A DNA stretch of 64,000 nucleotides from Phialocephala subalpina. Its lineage: Eukaryota > Ascomycota > Leotiomycetes > Helotiales > Mollisiaceae. Position numbers and translations under genes: made by a program. Positions 34,996 to 45,743 of this stretch are shown in pieces. Location: the NCBI GenBank assembly GCA_900073065.1, contig FJOG01000012.1, positions 1,201,253 through 1,265,252 on the forward strand, given 5' to 3'. The notes below the pieces were generated by a model that saw only the letters and a program-made list of their open reading frames with translations, was not told the origin of the DNA and did no database searches. The first letter of the stretch is position 1, and each line of letters opens with the position of its first letter.

Positions 34996-35775
34996 TCATG
35001 CGTCCCCAAAAGCTTTTTTCACCACCGCAGCCAGGTCTCCCAAAGTATCAAACGTCGCCGCCAAATCCACCTGCCCCTCATAATCCTTCAACTTCCCACC
35101 CATCAACGTCTCATCTCCCGCTCTCCGGATCCAAACGCTGGGCTTCAACCCCACCTTCTTCGCCGGAATATGATCATGATACAAACTCTGCGCAACCTTC
35201 AAAATCTCCTCCTTCTTCGCCCCAAACTCCTCTCCCGCATGCTTAATCAAGTACTCGAAATTCTTCAAATCGGGTTTGTAAGATCCGATATCCTCAGCTG
35301 TGTAGATAGCATCAAACTTCACACCTTTCAAAGGCCCGGAATTTGTCTCGTTGAAAGACGAACGAGACACGTTTGAGAGGACGATGAGCTTATAATGCTT
35401 ACCCAGCTCCTGCATAGCAGCAACTGTATCGGGGAAAGCAGGCCATTTTCCAATCGTAGAGCCGAATTCTTCGGCTTCAGATTCTGAAATCGGGATGGAG
35501 AGTTTGGTTGCGAGACGGCGATAGATCTCTGCGAGGACTTTTGGGTAGGCAAGAGTGGGGGATTCAATTTGAATGGCTTTCTCTAGGTTGGTGTATTCTG
35601 TCAGGAGAAAGACGCGATTCTCTCTTTCGGAGTTGTTGGATGGGTGGTGTGAAGAGGAGGTGGGGAGTTTGGAGGCGAGTGGGAGGAGGGCTGTGAAGAG
35701 GCCGGATTCCCAGTCGATGAGTGTTCCGTAGATGTCGAAGCTGAGGACTTTGAAGTCCTTAGGATTGAAAACCAT
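34996..35775 (-). CDS. HAD-superfamily hydrolase, 2-haloacid dehalogenase-like
   Basis: 259-aa single-exon enzyme with all four HAD motifs: FDIYGTLIDWE (nucleophile Asp14, with the Y-G-T-L of type II haloacid dehalogenases), VLSNVSR (Ser/Asn), YKPDLKNF (Lys), and the SLYHDHIPAKKVGLKPSVWI segment typical of the dehalogenase-like branch. Many fungal members are annotated as haloacid dehalogenases without biochemical proof; phosphatase activity is equally possible. It is likely cytosolic. A TCACGTGA palindrome lies about 127 bp upstream of the start. Confidence 0.85.
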   Translation of the reverse strand: MVFNPKDFKVLSFDIYGTLIDWESGLFTALLPLASKLPTSSSHHPSNNSERENRVFLLTEYTNLEKAIQIESPTLAYPKVLAEIYRRLATKLSIPISESEAEEFGSTIGKWPAFPDTVAAMQELGKHYKLIVLSNVSRSSFNETNSGPLKGVKFDAIYTAEDIGSYKPDLKNFEYLIKHAGEEFGAKKEEILKVAQSLYHDHIPAKKVGLKPSVWIRRAGDETLMGGKLKDYEGQVDLAATFDTLGDLAAVVKKAFGDA

Positions 35776-36227
35776 GATGCAGGCTATTGAAAAGCTAACT
35801 TTGGTGAGTTACTGACAGTGGACTTGAGTAGATGTGTTTTTATATGTCTTGTCCAGATGCCAGAACGTTCTTGACAACGGAAAGGCGTGAAGTAGACCGA
35901 GTCACGTGAGACGCCGAGCCTTCAAGGTGGGTACTTTAGCTCGCTACCTTTTAAAAGAAAACTATCGACAGAGGAAGAAACCTGGTCATTGAGACTTGCC
36001 GTCCGAGTCATACTTATGAAGGGCGTCTCCCGATCTTGGACGCCGGAGCTTCTTTCCGAGATCTCGCTTGCTCGCGGCTTACCGATTTTCACAGCACTTG
36101 CTGAATGAAATCAATCACAGACAACGATGCATTCTGCCTCAGTTGGGAAGTAAATCAAAAGTATTGCATGCCTTGAGAGTGATGTGGTATGGTGTTATGC
36201 TTAGACAAGCTATGAATACATCTTCTC
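35776..36227. other. Intergenic, HAD promoter side
   Basis: About 450 bp between the HAD start and the SDR stop (both minus strand). It contains TCACGTGA at 35902-35909. No gene seen. Confidence 0.5.
35902..35909. promoter_or_regulatory. TCACGTGA palindrome upstream of the HAD gene
   Basis: An exact E-box palindrome, as bound by fungal bHLH proteins (Cbf1/SREBP-type), 127 bp upstream of the start codon. Function inferred from motif and position only. Confidence 0.3.
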
Positions 36228-37077
36228 TCACCACTGACTAATACCGTCCTTCACAACAATCTTCCCCACATCAGCATCCCTCTCCCCCTCTACAACCCTC
36301 CTCAAAATATCGCCCCCAGCACTCGGATGACTAGCACCCATCGCAATCGCCATCTCAGGTACACCGCCCAAGTTCGTAGCCAAGAATCCCGGCCCAACAG
36401 CCCAAACCTTAACCCCATCCTCCTTCAATTTGTGATTCCAATCAACCATCAACATATTCAATGCCGTTTTGCTACAACGATATCCGATCGTCTCAAAATC
36501 GATCTTCTTTGGCCATCCAGCTGGTTGTGGAGGGGTTGGGAAGAATTTCTGGCTTGCTTGGGTGATGTTTGAGAGGCCGGTTACGAAGATCAGGCGGGGG
36601 TCCGAGGATTTGAGGAGGAGGGGCATGAATGTCCATGTTAGGACGTTGGTGCCGGCTACGTTCACATCGTAAGACTTGGCGAAGCATTCGCGGAGAGATA
36701 CCTTTCCGGCCAGGAATTCGATGTCGAGTGTTGCACCTGCGAGCATGTCATTTCTCATGAAAGTTGATGGGACGAACGGAGGGGTACGTACCAGCGTTGT
36801 TGATGAGAGCATCAATATGACCTGGACTTTTCTTCACTTGCTCAAAAGCTTTCTCGATAGAGTCATCGCTCGTGAGGTCGACTTGAAGTGGTTCAACAGT
36901 GTTCGTCAGGCCTGGACATTCCTTGTGCAGCGTCTCGATTGCACCAGTGGCTTTCTCCAGAGACCGAGCGCCCAGGAAAACATGATAGGACTTTTTGGAT
37001 TGCAAAAGTGCTTTGACAGCCTCGTAGCCGATGCCGCTGTTGCCGCCAGTTACGAGTGCAATCTTTCTTGCTGCCAT
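36228..37077 (-). CDS. Short-chain dehydrogenase/reductase
   Basis: NAD(P)H-dependent oxidoreductase of the classical SDR family. Exons 36792-37077 and 36228-36736 are joined over a 55-bp intron (GTACGT..TCGCAG) that restores INNAG-ATLDIEF. The protein is 264 aa. The Rossmann motif TGGNSGIG (residues 10-17), the NNAG motif (93-96), Ser151 (VTGLSN) and the catalytic Tyr181-x3-Lys185 (YRCSK) are all present, so it should be active. The start is the ATG at 37077 (MAARKIALVTGG); the in-frame upstream extension lacks SDR character. The Arg at 38 after the second β-strand (GARSLEK) suggests NADPH preference. The substrate cannot be inferred. Confidence 0.9.
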
Positions 37078-37821
37078 TGTTGTTGATTTTTCGTGGTGGA
37101 TGGAATTGTTGTCTCTTCCGTCTCGATTGTTCGGCGTTGATTGCTTGGTTCTGAATTTCAACTTTCTGTGAGCGAGTTGGCCTTTATATATCGCACTCAC
37201 TCCCTCTGAAACGCGATGCCGGACAGTTCTCAATGTCCTTGAATCCGTTCGTGATCATGGTGATAATGTACATATCGACGAGCTAACCCCACTTGGTGTT
37301 CGATTTGGACCAATGAGCCACACCTCGAATCGGACTCCGAGCCAGAACACGTCGGAATTAAGCCTGTGGAGTTATCTCCCTTTTTCTGCCTGGCCGAAAA
37401 TAGTTCGCAGCTGGTCGAGGGCTAGCCTGACCGCCTACCGTTTTGGTTAGATCTTTTTTCCCACTGCTGAGGAAGTGAGTAACCTTTAACAGAAACAAAA
37501 GGGTTATGTGGAGATGCAAAGCAAGAAATAATGATAGAAATGTAAGAGAATATGTCTATAGCGTCCAATTGCGCATGCAGGAAAGTACAAAGGGGCAAAG
37601 CACCTACAGTCACGTGCTGCACGAGAAACATCTCTCGACATCTGATGAATTCCTTGAAGGGAAGATGGCTCACCTAAGAAACACGATAAAAGGCTCCTGG
37701 CGTCGAGCGACGGCTAGAGTCCTCAAAGTAGTACCCCAACCCTCCAGGCAAGGTCAGTAAGATGACAATCAAAAATAATGAGTTGGAACATGAAGAATTT
37801 GATCCAGCTGGCTTCCTTACC
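37078..37821. other. Intergenic, SDR promoter side
   Basis: About 745 bp between the SDR start and the stop of the unrecognised minus-strand gene. No supported frame. Confidence 0.5.
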
Positions 37822-38614
37822 TCACCACGCCTCAGGACGCAGTCTCAAGATATACACACTTCTCGCTATCAATATTTCATCTTCCGGATAACACCTGCCG
37901 GCCCAAACCTAGATATTGTCAGTACTCTGAATCCAGATGCTCGGAATGAACACTCACCCCCAGTCCCCGTTGTTTGCCTTGGATGAGCAATAAATTGATC
38001 GAATGCTGACAAGGGGGGCGAGGAGTAAAGCACCCAAAAGGGCCACAGATGCGTACAGTACTCTCAAGTATGACAGTAGCAATTTTCAACGACGGCTCTA
38101 TTGCGTTCCAAACATTCAAAGTATCAACCTGGATCAGTTAGATGGGAAACAGAATGCAAGTGGTCTCAAGTGCTCACCTTCCAAAACCCAAATCGACCCT
38201 TGCCTAGAGGAAAGGGCGCTTCGTGTTTAGGGGTTGGAAGTAGCCAATTTGGCCGTTGAAAGATCTGGTGAATAGGCACGTTCCAATCGAGTCTCATATT
38301 CCCAGAATCCTCTGCAAAGAACGCCAGGCATTTCATGATCTTCAATTCTGATGTTGTAAAGCCTTCGGTGCACATGTCAACAAATGTATCGATATCAGTG
38401 TCTATTACTTACCATCGAATCGACTTCGTTGATACTTTTCCAACCTCTCCTGCCCCTCTAATTCTGGAAATGTCGGATCGCTGATCTGATCTATGGGCGT
38501 CATGCCACTTTTGAAGGGATCATAATTGCCAATAGGATTGTGGTCAAGATTGTCCACGACGTTGACAGGATGTGTGTATTTCTGCGCCAAATCGGTTTTG
38601 GCCGACTGCGACAT
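37822..38614 (-). CDS. Unrecognised four-exon protein of 197 residues
   Basis: I do not recognise a family. Exons: 38413-38614, 38178-38311, 37958-38128, 37822-37908. Introns are 101, 49, 49 and bounded by GT(A/G)AG donors and AG acceptors, with a TACTGAC branch site in the last. All joins keep one open frame, which is the main reason to believe it. The start MSQSAKTDLAQKYTHPVN and a middle part reading MRLDWNVPIHQIFQRPNW, then PKHEAPFPLGKGRFGFW, are rich in aromatic and Pro residues like a structured small domain. There is no signal peptide from this ATG; a longer unspliced reading upstream (to 38767) would add a hydrophobic stretch. The last exon boundary is less certain, since a GTAAGG donor overlaps the stop. 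Confidence 0.6.
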
Positions 38615-39004
38615 CGCGACAGCGAGGGGGGAAATGAGAAATGCACACTGAAGGGTGCTCACAGCTTTTTGCGAACAATGAGCAAAAATATTAGGAATTG
38701 AGATTGAGAATACTCCGAGCGGCCATTGTTGTGCATCAAGGATGATAAAGACGTACTCTACGGACACAGACCCATTGTCTTTCTTCTCTTTCTAGAATCC
38801 AATCGTCTTGAAAACTTAACAATATACTAGCTGCGAATAATAATGCGTGAAAGAACAAGACCATTTTGAGACAATAAGACAATGAAAGGATTAACTATCT
38901 TCCGAAGGATGTGAAAGCGCATCACTTGCCGGCGACTTTGCGCGCAAGCTCACTTTTTATATTTTAGATCCCTCACCAGAGCGCCTCCTCTAGAGTCTGT
39001 TACC
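38615..39004. other. Intergenic
   Basis: About 390 bp between the unrecognised gene and the 2EXR gene stop (both minus). It probably holds the promoter of the former. Confidence 0.5.
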
Positions 39005-40231
39005 TCAATCAATTTCACGCTGAAAGAGTGCTTGCTGAGCACACAGACAGCCATATTTGAATGCAAACCCCTCGCACATGCCGTTCATGAAGGATCTGCC
39101 ATTCTGCAGCAACCGAAACAGATATTGTATGCAGAAAGATTCCAAATTCGCACAANNNNNNNNNNNNNNNNNNNNNNNNNNNNNNNNNNNNNNNNNNNNN
39201 NNNNNNNNNNNNNNNNNNNNNNNNNNNNNNNNNNNNNNNNNNNNNNNNNNNNNNNNNNNNNNNNNNNNNNNNNNNNNNNNNNNNNNNNNNNNNNNNNNNN
39301 NNNNNNNNNNNNNNNNNNNNNNNNNNNNNNNNNNNNNNNNNNNNNNNNNNNNNNNNNNNNNNNNNNNNNNNNNNNNNNNNNNNNNNNNNNNNNNNNNNNN
39401 NNNNNNNNNNNNNNNNNNNNNNNNNNNNNNNNNNNNNNNNNNNNNNNNNNNNNNNNNNNNNNNNNNNNNNNNNNNNNNNNNNNNNNNNNNNNNNNNNNNN
39501 NNNNNNNNNNNNNNNNNNNNNNNNNNNNNNNNNNNNNNNNNNNNNNNNNNNNNNNNNNNNNNNNNNNNNNNNNNNNNNNNNNNNNNNNNNNNNNNNNNNN
39601 NNNNNNNNNNNNNNNNNNNNAAATGTATTGCGCCAGTGACCTCTCCGTCACGACTGATGGCAAGAGCCTGGATATGCTCGAAAATGTCAGGTCTCATGTA
39701 CCACTTATTGCTATCATCTGCCGGATCATCCTCCCAATCCTCTCGAGGCCTCCAACGCGAGATATCGCCATAATTATTTTGCGTGAATCCCTTCCCTTCC
39801 CGGCTGAAGTCCAGGGGTTTCAAGTGTAGAATGTCCCAATCAAACCTCAGTCACTCCGGCCCCGCAATACTTGTAGTGATGTCGTTGAAATTATCGTAGT
39901 TTTTGTATGCCTTGAGCGCTTCCTTGCGAGACTCGCGGCATGTTCCCAAAACAGGCGGGGGAAGTTTGTTTTTGTACCGCTAACGTCTATCGAAATATGT
40001 TTGTGTGCTGTTGGGAAAGAATCGGTCGACGCATGGCATCTTCTCAACTTCGACAATTCGAGGAACAGAGCCTGCATGCTGCCAAATTGGTATCCGAATT
40101 TCGGGAAGAAGGGCTGGGAAGAGGGTGAAGTATCTGGTATCGGTAGGCTCCCCACGATAGGAAGCAATCAAGGCGTTTCGAATGAGTTTCTCTGGAACAG
40201 GTCGCGGTACTGTAGGAGCTGAATGGTCCAT
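39005..40231 (-). pseudogene. 2EXR-domain protein with two in-frame stops
   Basis: The N-terminal part carries the fungal 2EXR signature: FTLFPALLPEIRIPIWQHA then PRIVEVEK, and further on LPPPVLGTCRESRKEALKAY, all in one frame from the ATG at 40231. The frame is interrupted by TAG at 39980-39982 and TGA at 39851-39853, then stays open (FDWDILHLKPLDFSREGKGF) into the N gap (39156-39620) and out to a stop at 39005. A 53-bp intron using a poor GTCGAC donor could remove the first stop, but nothing plausible removes the second. The family is abundant in helotialean and other fungi and its function is unknown. Divergent from the RRM gene. Confidence 0.7.
39156..39620. other. Assembly gap inside the 2EXR gene
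   Basis: A run of 465 N; the 2EXR frame enters it and a frame-compatible tail leaves it. Confidence 0.99.
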
Positions 40232-40322
40232 GGTGGGAGGACTTCCACTCGGAGAGGAGAGTGTTGGCGGTTCATGGTGGTAGTTGTCGTTGTGCTAGAG
40301 GGATTGATGGGATTCGAGGTAA

Positions 40323-40393
40323 ACGCGTCGACGCGACGCGAAATCCCCAGAAATCCGAGTTGCGGGGAGCGCTAGTATGAAACGATCACGTGA
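40323..40393. promoter_or_regulatory. Divergent promoter with ACGCGT and TCACGTGA
   Basis: The 300 bp between the 2EXR and RRM genes contains ACGCGTCGACGCGACGCG (40323-40340), including an MCB-like ACGCGT, and TCACGTGA at 40386-40393. Both are known classes of fungal regulatory sites; activity here is inference. Confidence 0.35.
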
Positions 40394-40531
40394 TACCAAA
40401 CCCACATCTTTTGTCTTAGAATTTGATTCCTATCCCTTACTACTAACGACCTTTATTTCGTTATTTGCATCTTACCAACAGACCCGGAGTACTCTTATCC
40501 GCACACCTCTCCTCTTATAATCCTATCCATT

Positions 40532-41762
40532 ATGGACTCAGGAGACTGGCGCGTCAAACGCGAACCATCTGACGCCACTTCCTGGCCTTCACCAAGACCA
40601 AGAGAGAACTTTAGGACCCCCCTGAGAGACCAGAAACTTAGATGGGGCGCCGAACGCTTCCAACGAGATAGTCCTAGCGCTCTTAGTCCTTTCAAGCAAG
40701 AGGAGGAACGTGATGGGCTCCGAAAGCCTATTAACGACGTCAAGGTACGACTTCTTCTCAGCATTGGTCTGCTTGCTCTAAACCACAACACAGACGGCAT
40801 TGTCTATCGAGGAAGGTCGGCGAGTTTATGTTGGCAACCTCCCGTACGAGGCTACTACAAAAGACATCGAGTCGTTGTTCAAGGATATCGCCGAAGGCGT
40901 TGAAGCTATTAATATCTCCGTGGATCCAATGACAGGCCGAAATCCATCGTACTGCTTCGTCGACTTCATCAGCAGTAAACTAGCAAATCGGGTCATGGAG
41001 GAGTATAATTCTCAGATGTTCATGGGTCGTCCTCTCAAGGTCAAGCCAGGCGTCAAGTCGGGGACAGGGACCGGCCGCTTTGATGTGCGACCTCGGCATA
41101 TCCAGAACCGCCCCGAAAGTAACCGTGAAAAGAACGATGCTTTCTCATTCGATCGCTGGCGCCGCCTGGAACATCCAGAAGATATTAGCAAGGCTGGGCA
41201 AGAGGGACGACGTGTTTATGTGGGCGGATTGCCAAGATTCGACAGCCAAGCAGATGCCAACGTTCAGCTTCGCGAACTATTCAGCGGCTTCGATGTGCAG
41301 GTCATCAGCAAGATGATCTCGGCCCCGGAAAAGAAGAGGTATCACCAAGGGCATCACAACTACTGTTTCATTGATCTTGCTTCCGAAGATGAAGCGCAAC
41401 GAGCGATTACCGAGCTTGATGGAAAGGAGAGGTGGGGCTGGAATATCAAAGTATCTGTCTCAAGTGGGACATCGAGAAAACTCGCTGAGAGACGGAGACT
41501 ATTTGTTAGTGGTTTACCTGAGTTCCCGAGTCAAGAGGCGACAGAGGAGAGCATTCGAGAGCTCTTTAAAGGATTCGACGTCTCCACGGTTAGCAAACTA
41601 TGCCTACCTCGGGACCTAAGCGAAGGAACTGATGGGCACTGCTTTTGTTTTGTTGAGCTCTCGAACTCAGACGAAATGGACCGGGCTATGGCCGAGCTTG
41701 ATTGGAACGAGATATGGGGTGGGAAGGTGCGGGTTAAGCCAGCCACAAACAGTCGACGTTGA
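40532..41762 (+). CDS. RNA-binding protein with three RRM domains
   Basis: Exons 40532-40744 and 40794-41762, joined over a 49-bp intron (GTACGA..AACACAG) that restores NDVK-TALSIEEGRR. The protein is 393 aa. RRM1 is at about 82-155 (VYVGNLPYEATT; RNP1-like PSYCFVDF). RRM2 is at about 212-294 (VYVGGLPRFDSQ; HNYCFIDL). RRM3 is at about 307-386 (LFVSGLPEFPSQ; HCFCFVEL). The first 70 residues are charged and disordered. RRM2 and RRM3 resemble each other (each has a GFD-V-S/T-K segment before the RNP1 strand), so one may derive from the other. Probably binds mRNA; no closer orthologue is claimed. Shares a divergent promoter with the 2EXR gene. Confidence 0.88.
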
Positions 41763-43095
41763 GTTAGAGGTTCCGGCGGCTTCTTTGATATCCCAGAATT
41801 GATGGAACAATCGAGGGGATAAGCTACGATACACGACAAAACTGTCCATGTTGGTCAGAGAAAGAGGGTTGAGAAAGTTCAGGCAGTCAGGCAGTCAGGC
41901 AGTCAGGCAAGGCTAGGAGATCGTGGATGCTGGGTCCTATGGACACAAGACAAAGCTACATTCCCGACTACACCACTTTAGTTAACGCCCGCAAAGTCTT
42001 CAACACAAGTCGCTTACCGAACATCATGCATCAAAATTCAAGAAATCACACTTTCTCACCTGAACCTTTTGGTGAAAAGCTTGGATGTCCCAGTAGACCC
42101 GGGACTTTGGGCAACGTTTTTGTGATGATAGCTCTGGACAAAGGTTTCCCTGAACGGGTTTCATGATCAATGAGGAGACGCAAGCTGAAGAGAACCTTTC
42201 CTTGTGCCCGACAGCGTAAAGAAACTATGCATGTGTCAACTTCTATCAACGCGCATTCACTCTGCGAAAACTCAATCGCTCCAGCCATGAAGTCCGCCAT
42301 TCTTGGTGGCAAGCATCCTGGAGGCGATTCTGCAGTCATAGGCTTCAAGCACTGCTTCAAGCTCTCAAACCTTTGTCTTTGCCTCCATATTGCTCGCTAA
42401 GTCACTCTCACTTGGGCCTTATTGATCTAGTCTCCTGATTGGGAATATCGTGGCCGAGAGGCCTTCCACTTACTCAAGTTTGAAGACCATCTTCGTCAGC
42501 TGAGCAACTGTCCGATTATCATAGCCTATTGGTATTACATTGGTCTTTATCACCTCAAATCACGCATACGAGACGTATTGGAGCTTGTTTACTAAACTTT
42601 TCGCTTCGGGTAGTCCAAAAAAAGTCTCATAACTAAATCCCAACTACGATACGGAGTTAATGAAACATCTGACGTGAGAGCTGTACGGTCATCACAGCTG
42701 ATGAAAAGTCGTTACGGTCGGTAATCCTCATTCCTCAAGTCAAGCCGGCATGTGGGGGTAAGATGGGGTGTCCAGAAAGGCTTTCAGAATCAGCAATTAA
42801 TTCAGCTCTCAGCGAGGCTTGCCTGAAGCGCGATTTGAGTACGCTGTGTGGTGGATTATGTGAGAGTGCGGCTGCATGAAGATGCGGGTTCGGCTGCAGC
42901 TGACCATTGACCGCCATTGGCAATTCTTGGCAAAAGCTTTCTCATCAGGATGTCCCATGATACTTACTATATAAGGATTTCTATCTCGGAAAGAAAAAGA
43001 GTTCACTCAGATCAAAGGAAGTTTCAAGCATCACGAAAGTCGACGGTTGATATCACATTGCCAGAAACCTATTTCAAGCAATTCGCGAGGCAATC
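41763..43095. other. 1.3 kb intergenic region
   Basis: Between the RRM and GH16 genes. It contains a short tandem repeat at 41881-41909 and no supported frame. The last 200 bp are likely the GH16 promoter. Confidence 0.5.
41881..41909. repeat. Short tandem repeat (AGGCAGTC), 3.6 copies
   Basis: Perfect 8-bp units 120 bp past the RRM gene stop, probably in its 3' UTR. Confidence 0.9.
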
Positions 43096-44041
43096 ATGAC
43101 TCCACCTCCAGCAGAACCCGGGTACACGCTGGTCTGGCACGACGGCTTCACTGGGGCAAAGGGAACTTTACCCAACCAATCCTCCAACTACTGGACTATT
43201 GTCAATGCAGGTCCCAACACTGGCAACAGTGAGGTTCAAACCTACACCTCAAACACGAACAATGTCTCTCTCAACGGTTCAGGAATTCTCTACATCACAC
43301 CTCAGAAAGACGGAAATGATCACTGGACATCGGCTCGCCTTGAAGGGAAATCGGCATTCTCCTGTCCAGCCGGACACAGAATGATTCTTCAAGCCGAGAT
43401 CCGCACTGGCACATTTCCGTACAACAGCCAGGCTGGCATCTGGCCGGCATTCTGGGCTCTGGGGAAGAACATTCATAGCGGAACTCCTTGGCCTGAGTGT
43501 GGCGAGTGGGATATCCTCGAGAATGCGCATGGAGTGGTAAGCCAGCTCTCGCGGAGCATTGTTCTCCTTTCCCCTTTGTTTCGAGAGTCTCCAATGTCCC
43601 CTCCTGAGACATTCTATTCTCCTCTTTGCAGTGCTTGAAACCGGACCACTGATATAGATCTTGGTATAGGCCTACACTCTTGCCTCCTTGCATTACGGTC
43701 CACACGGCGGCGGAGAGCTCTCTCAAGGAGGTCAAAAGACGACGTTCGTCGTGGAAGAATTTCACACCTTTGCCATCAAAGTCAATCGCAGCTCTAGTGA
43801 CTGGAGGCAAGAGAGTTTGCAGTGGTATGTGGATGGGAAGAATTTCTGCACTGTCACTGGGGCGCAGGTCAATGACCCAGTTCTTTGGGGAAATGTTGCA
43901 CACAAAGCGTTCTTTCCGATTTTGAATGTTGCTGTTGGAAGTAACTTCCCGAATGATGGTGGTCAGCCGAATGAAAGCACTGCTAGTGGGCTGGGCAGTG
44001 GCATGCAGGTCAAATATGTGGCTTTTTACAAATCGAACTAA
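43096..44041 (+). CDS. GH16 family glycosidase without signal peptide
   Basis: β-glucan-type endoglycosidase fold. Exons 43096-43536 and 43670-44041 are joined over a 133-bp intron (GTAAGC..GTATAG), restoring AHGV-AYTLASLHYG. The protein is 270 aa. The GH16 active-site motif is GEWDILE, with nucleophile Glu137, Asp139 and acid/base Glu142. Other family segments are YTLVWHDGF at the N terminus, YTSNTNNVSL, WPAFWALG and FFPILNVAVGSNFP. Most fungal GH16 enzymes are secreted; here the frame starts MTPPPAEPGYTLVWHDGF directly at the domain with no hydrophobic leader. Either the enzyme is intracellular or a small upstream exon is missed. Acceptor of exon 2 is supported by the conserved HYGPHG segment. 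Confidence 0.88.
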
Positions 44042-44498
44042 GAGACAGCAAGTGCGGGAGAAAGGAGCGTTGTCGTTTTTGTCGGTTACTTGTAGCTCAG
44101 GCCAAATAGGACAAGCTAAAACTTCTACGGCGTCATAACAAAAATTTTAACTCCTCTCTCTTTTTGTCTTAAAACATACTTTGGCGGGCTGTGACATAAG
44201 ATAAAGGATATCGATTCAACTATTCTACACATCCAACTAACTTGCACAAAACGGAAGTTGCTGTGCCAATCATTTATTTCTGGGTAACTGCAGTTAAAAC
44301 AATATTTCGGTGCTCAGTGCTCCTCACTGCGAGCTGCATAGTTGAGCCAGAAAGTATGTTGTTGCTCTTTGTCACTAAGCCTATAAGTGTCATTTGATTT
44401 TCATTTCCTTCATGTTCCTGTAATTCATTCGTTCCATCATCTCGAACGTACTGTACAAGAATTTGTCCACTCAACCCAATCCTGATCACGGCAATCTG
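44042..44498. other. Intergenic
   Basis: About 460 bp between GH16 and the first gene of the small tandem family, expected to hold its promoter. No supported frame. Confidence 0.5.
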
Positions 44499-45025
44499 AT
44501 GGCGAGCGTGGCTGATCAGAACCTTCGAATACTTGCAGCAGACTTGAAAGACGCTCCAATCATGGAGTTCCTCTTTGATGAGAAGAGAGCGACTGAGTAC
44601 TTCAAGCACTTGAGCATCGTGGTAAGCAAAATAGCATCGATCTACGCGATGAAGTACGGCTAATCTAAGTCTTACAGCTTGATTACCGTCTCGGTCACCG
44701 ACCTCATACCCAAGAAGTTCAAGATGCTATCAAAGCTGCCGAGGACATAGAAGTCATGTGGTGGTCCGACCCAGCTATCAAGATGTCGACTGAGGACTGT
44801 CGAGAAGATGAGGCAAATCAATTGGGCGCGATGCTTCACCAACACGGTCGTCGGCTGGCTCGGGGCAAGACGGGTTTCCTGATGGAGTACTACCTTCCTA
44901 CAGCTTTGAAGTCCTCTTGGCAGAGAGCTATGCCAATGGGCATAGTAGATTACTCTATCTATGTTCGATACTCTGAGGATGCTCTCAAGGGTTATTGGAT
45001 GGACGGAGATCTGGACGACATGTAG
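44499..45025 (+). CDS. Small uncharacterised protein, tandem family member 1
   Basis: Exons 44499-44621 and 44678-45025 flank a 56-bp phase-0 intron (GTAAGC..TTACAG); 156 aa. Exon 1 ends in FLFDEKRATEYFKHLSIV. This matches the start of the three genes downstream in pattern: F-(G/D)-E-x-x-A-x-x-(Y/F)-F/L, then a phase-0 intron about 10 codons later. Exon 2 includes DPAIKMSTEDCREDEANQL, corresponding to the D-P-x..x-K/R segment of the paralogues. The charged, helix-rich sequence has no signal or membrane segment. Function unknown. This copy has a longer N terminus and is the most diverged. Confidence 0.7.
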
Positions 45026-45743
45026 GCTTCAATGTTGAAATGGAAGTATGGGAGGGCTTTTGGGTAGTGGTGATTGCGTAGAAGAATTGAGGCCATGGGG
45101 CTGATGACAGGATGGAGGAACCCATCAGATCATTAATGAAACTTAAAACACACAATTGTCATGCAATGATGACGAAGCTAATCCTGTGTTCTACAAATGA
45201 CATGAAAGAATCTCTCTTGATCATGGACATTGAGTCATTTCAATTCTCCATTTAAATTCTGCAAGTTATATAGTCTCCGAACTAATTTTCGCATCAAGAT
45301 TTCGAGAGTATTCTGATTAGATTGCCATAAACACCTGGGCTGGACACTAGAAGGAGAAACTTAGGCCTAGAATTTCTCTATCTTTCAGGTTAGCAGGCTA
45401 CAGGTAGAAACGTCAGGGGATTATACTGCCGTATCTGCTAAGGGCAAGCGGTATGCTGCGCTGAACCTCACCACATGAGGCGTTCTATCTTTTTCTCTCT
45501 TCAAGATGACTTTCCAAAGGATTGATCGCACGAGAAGAAAGCCTTCTCCAAAGGGCAAGGCTTTCTATCTATTCTTCTCCAAGCAAAATTCTTTTAGTCT
45601 TGTTCAAATGCCATGCTTGTTAAAAAGTGCTAGAATAAATGTAGTAAAGCCATGTCCTAGGCTTTCCTAAGTTACAATATCAGGTTTCGCACAACATACA
45701 CCACACTCTGCCTGAAGGTCCGAAGCCGGCAGAGGCATTGACA
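45026..45743. other. Intergenic within the small-gene array
   Basis: About 720 bp. No supported frame. Confidence 0.5.
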
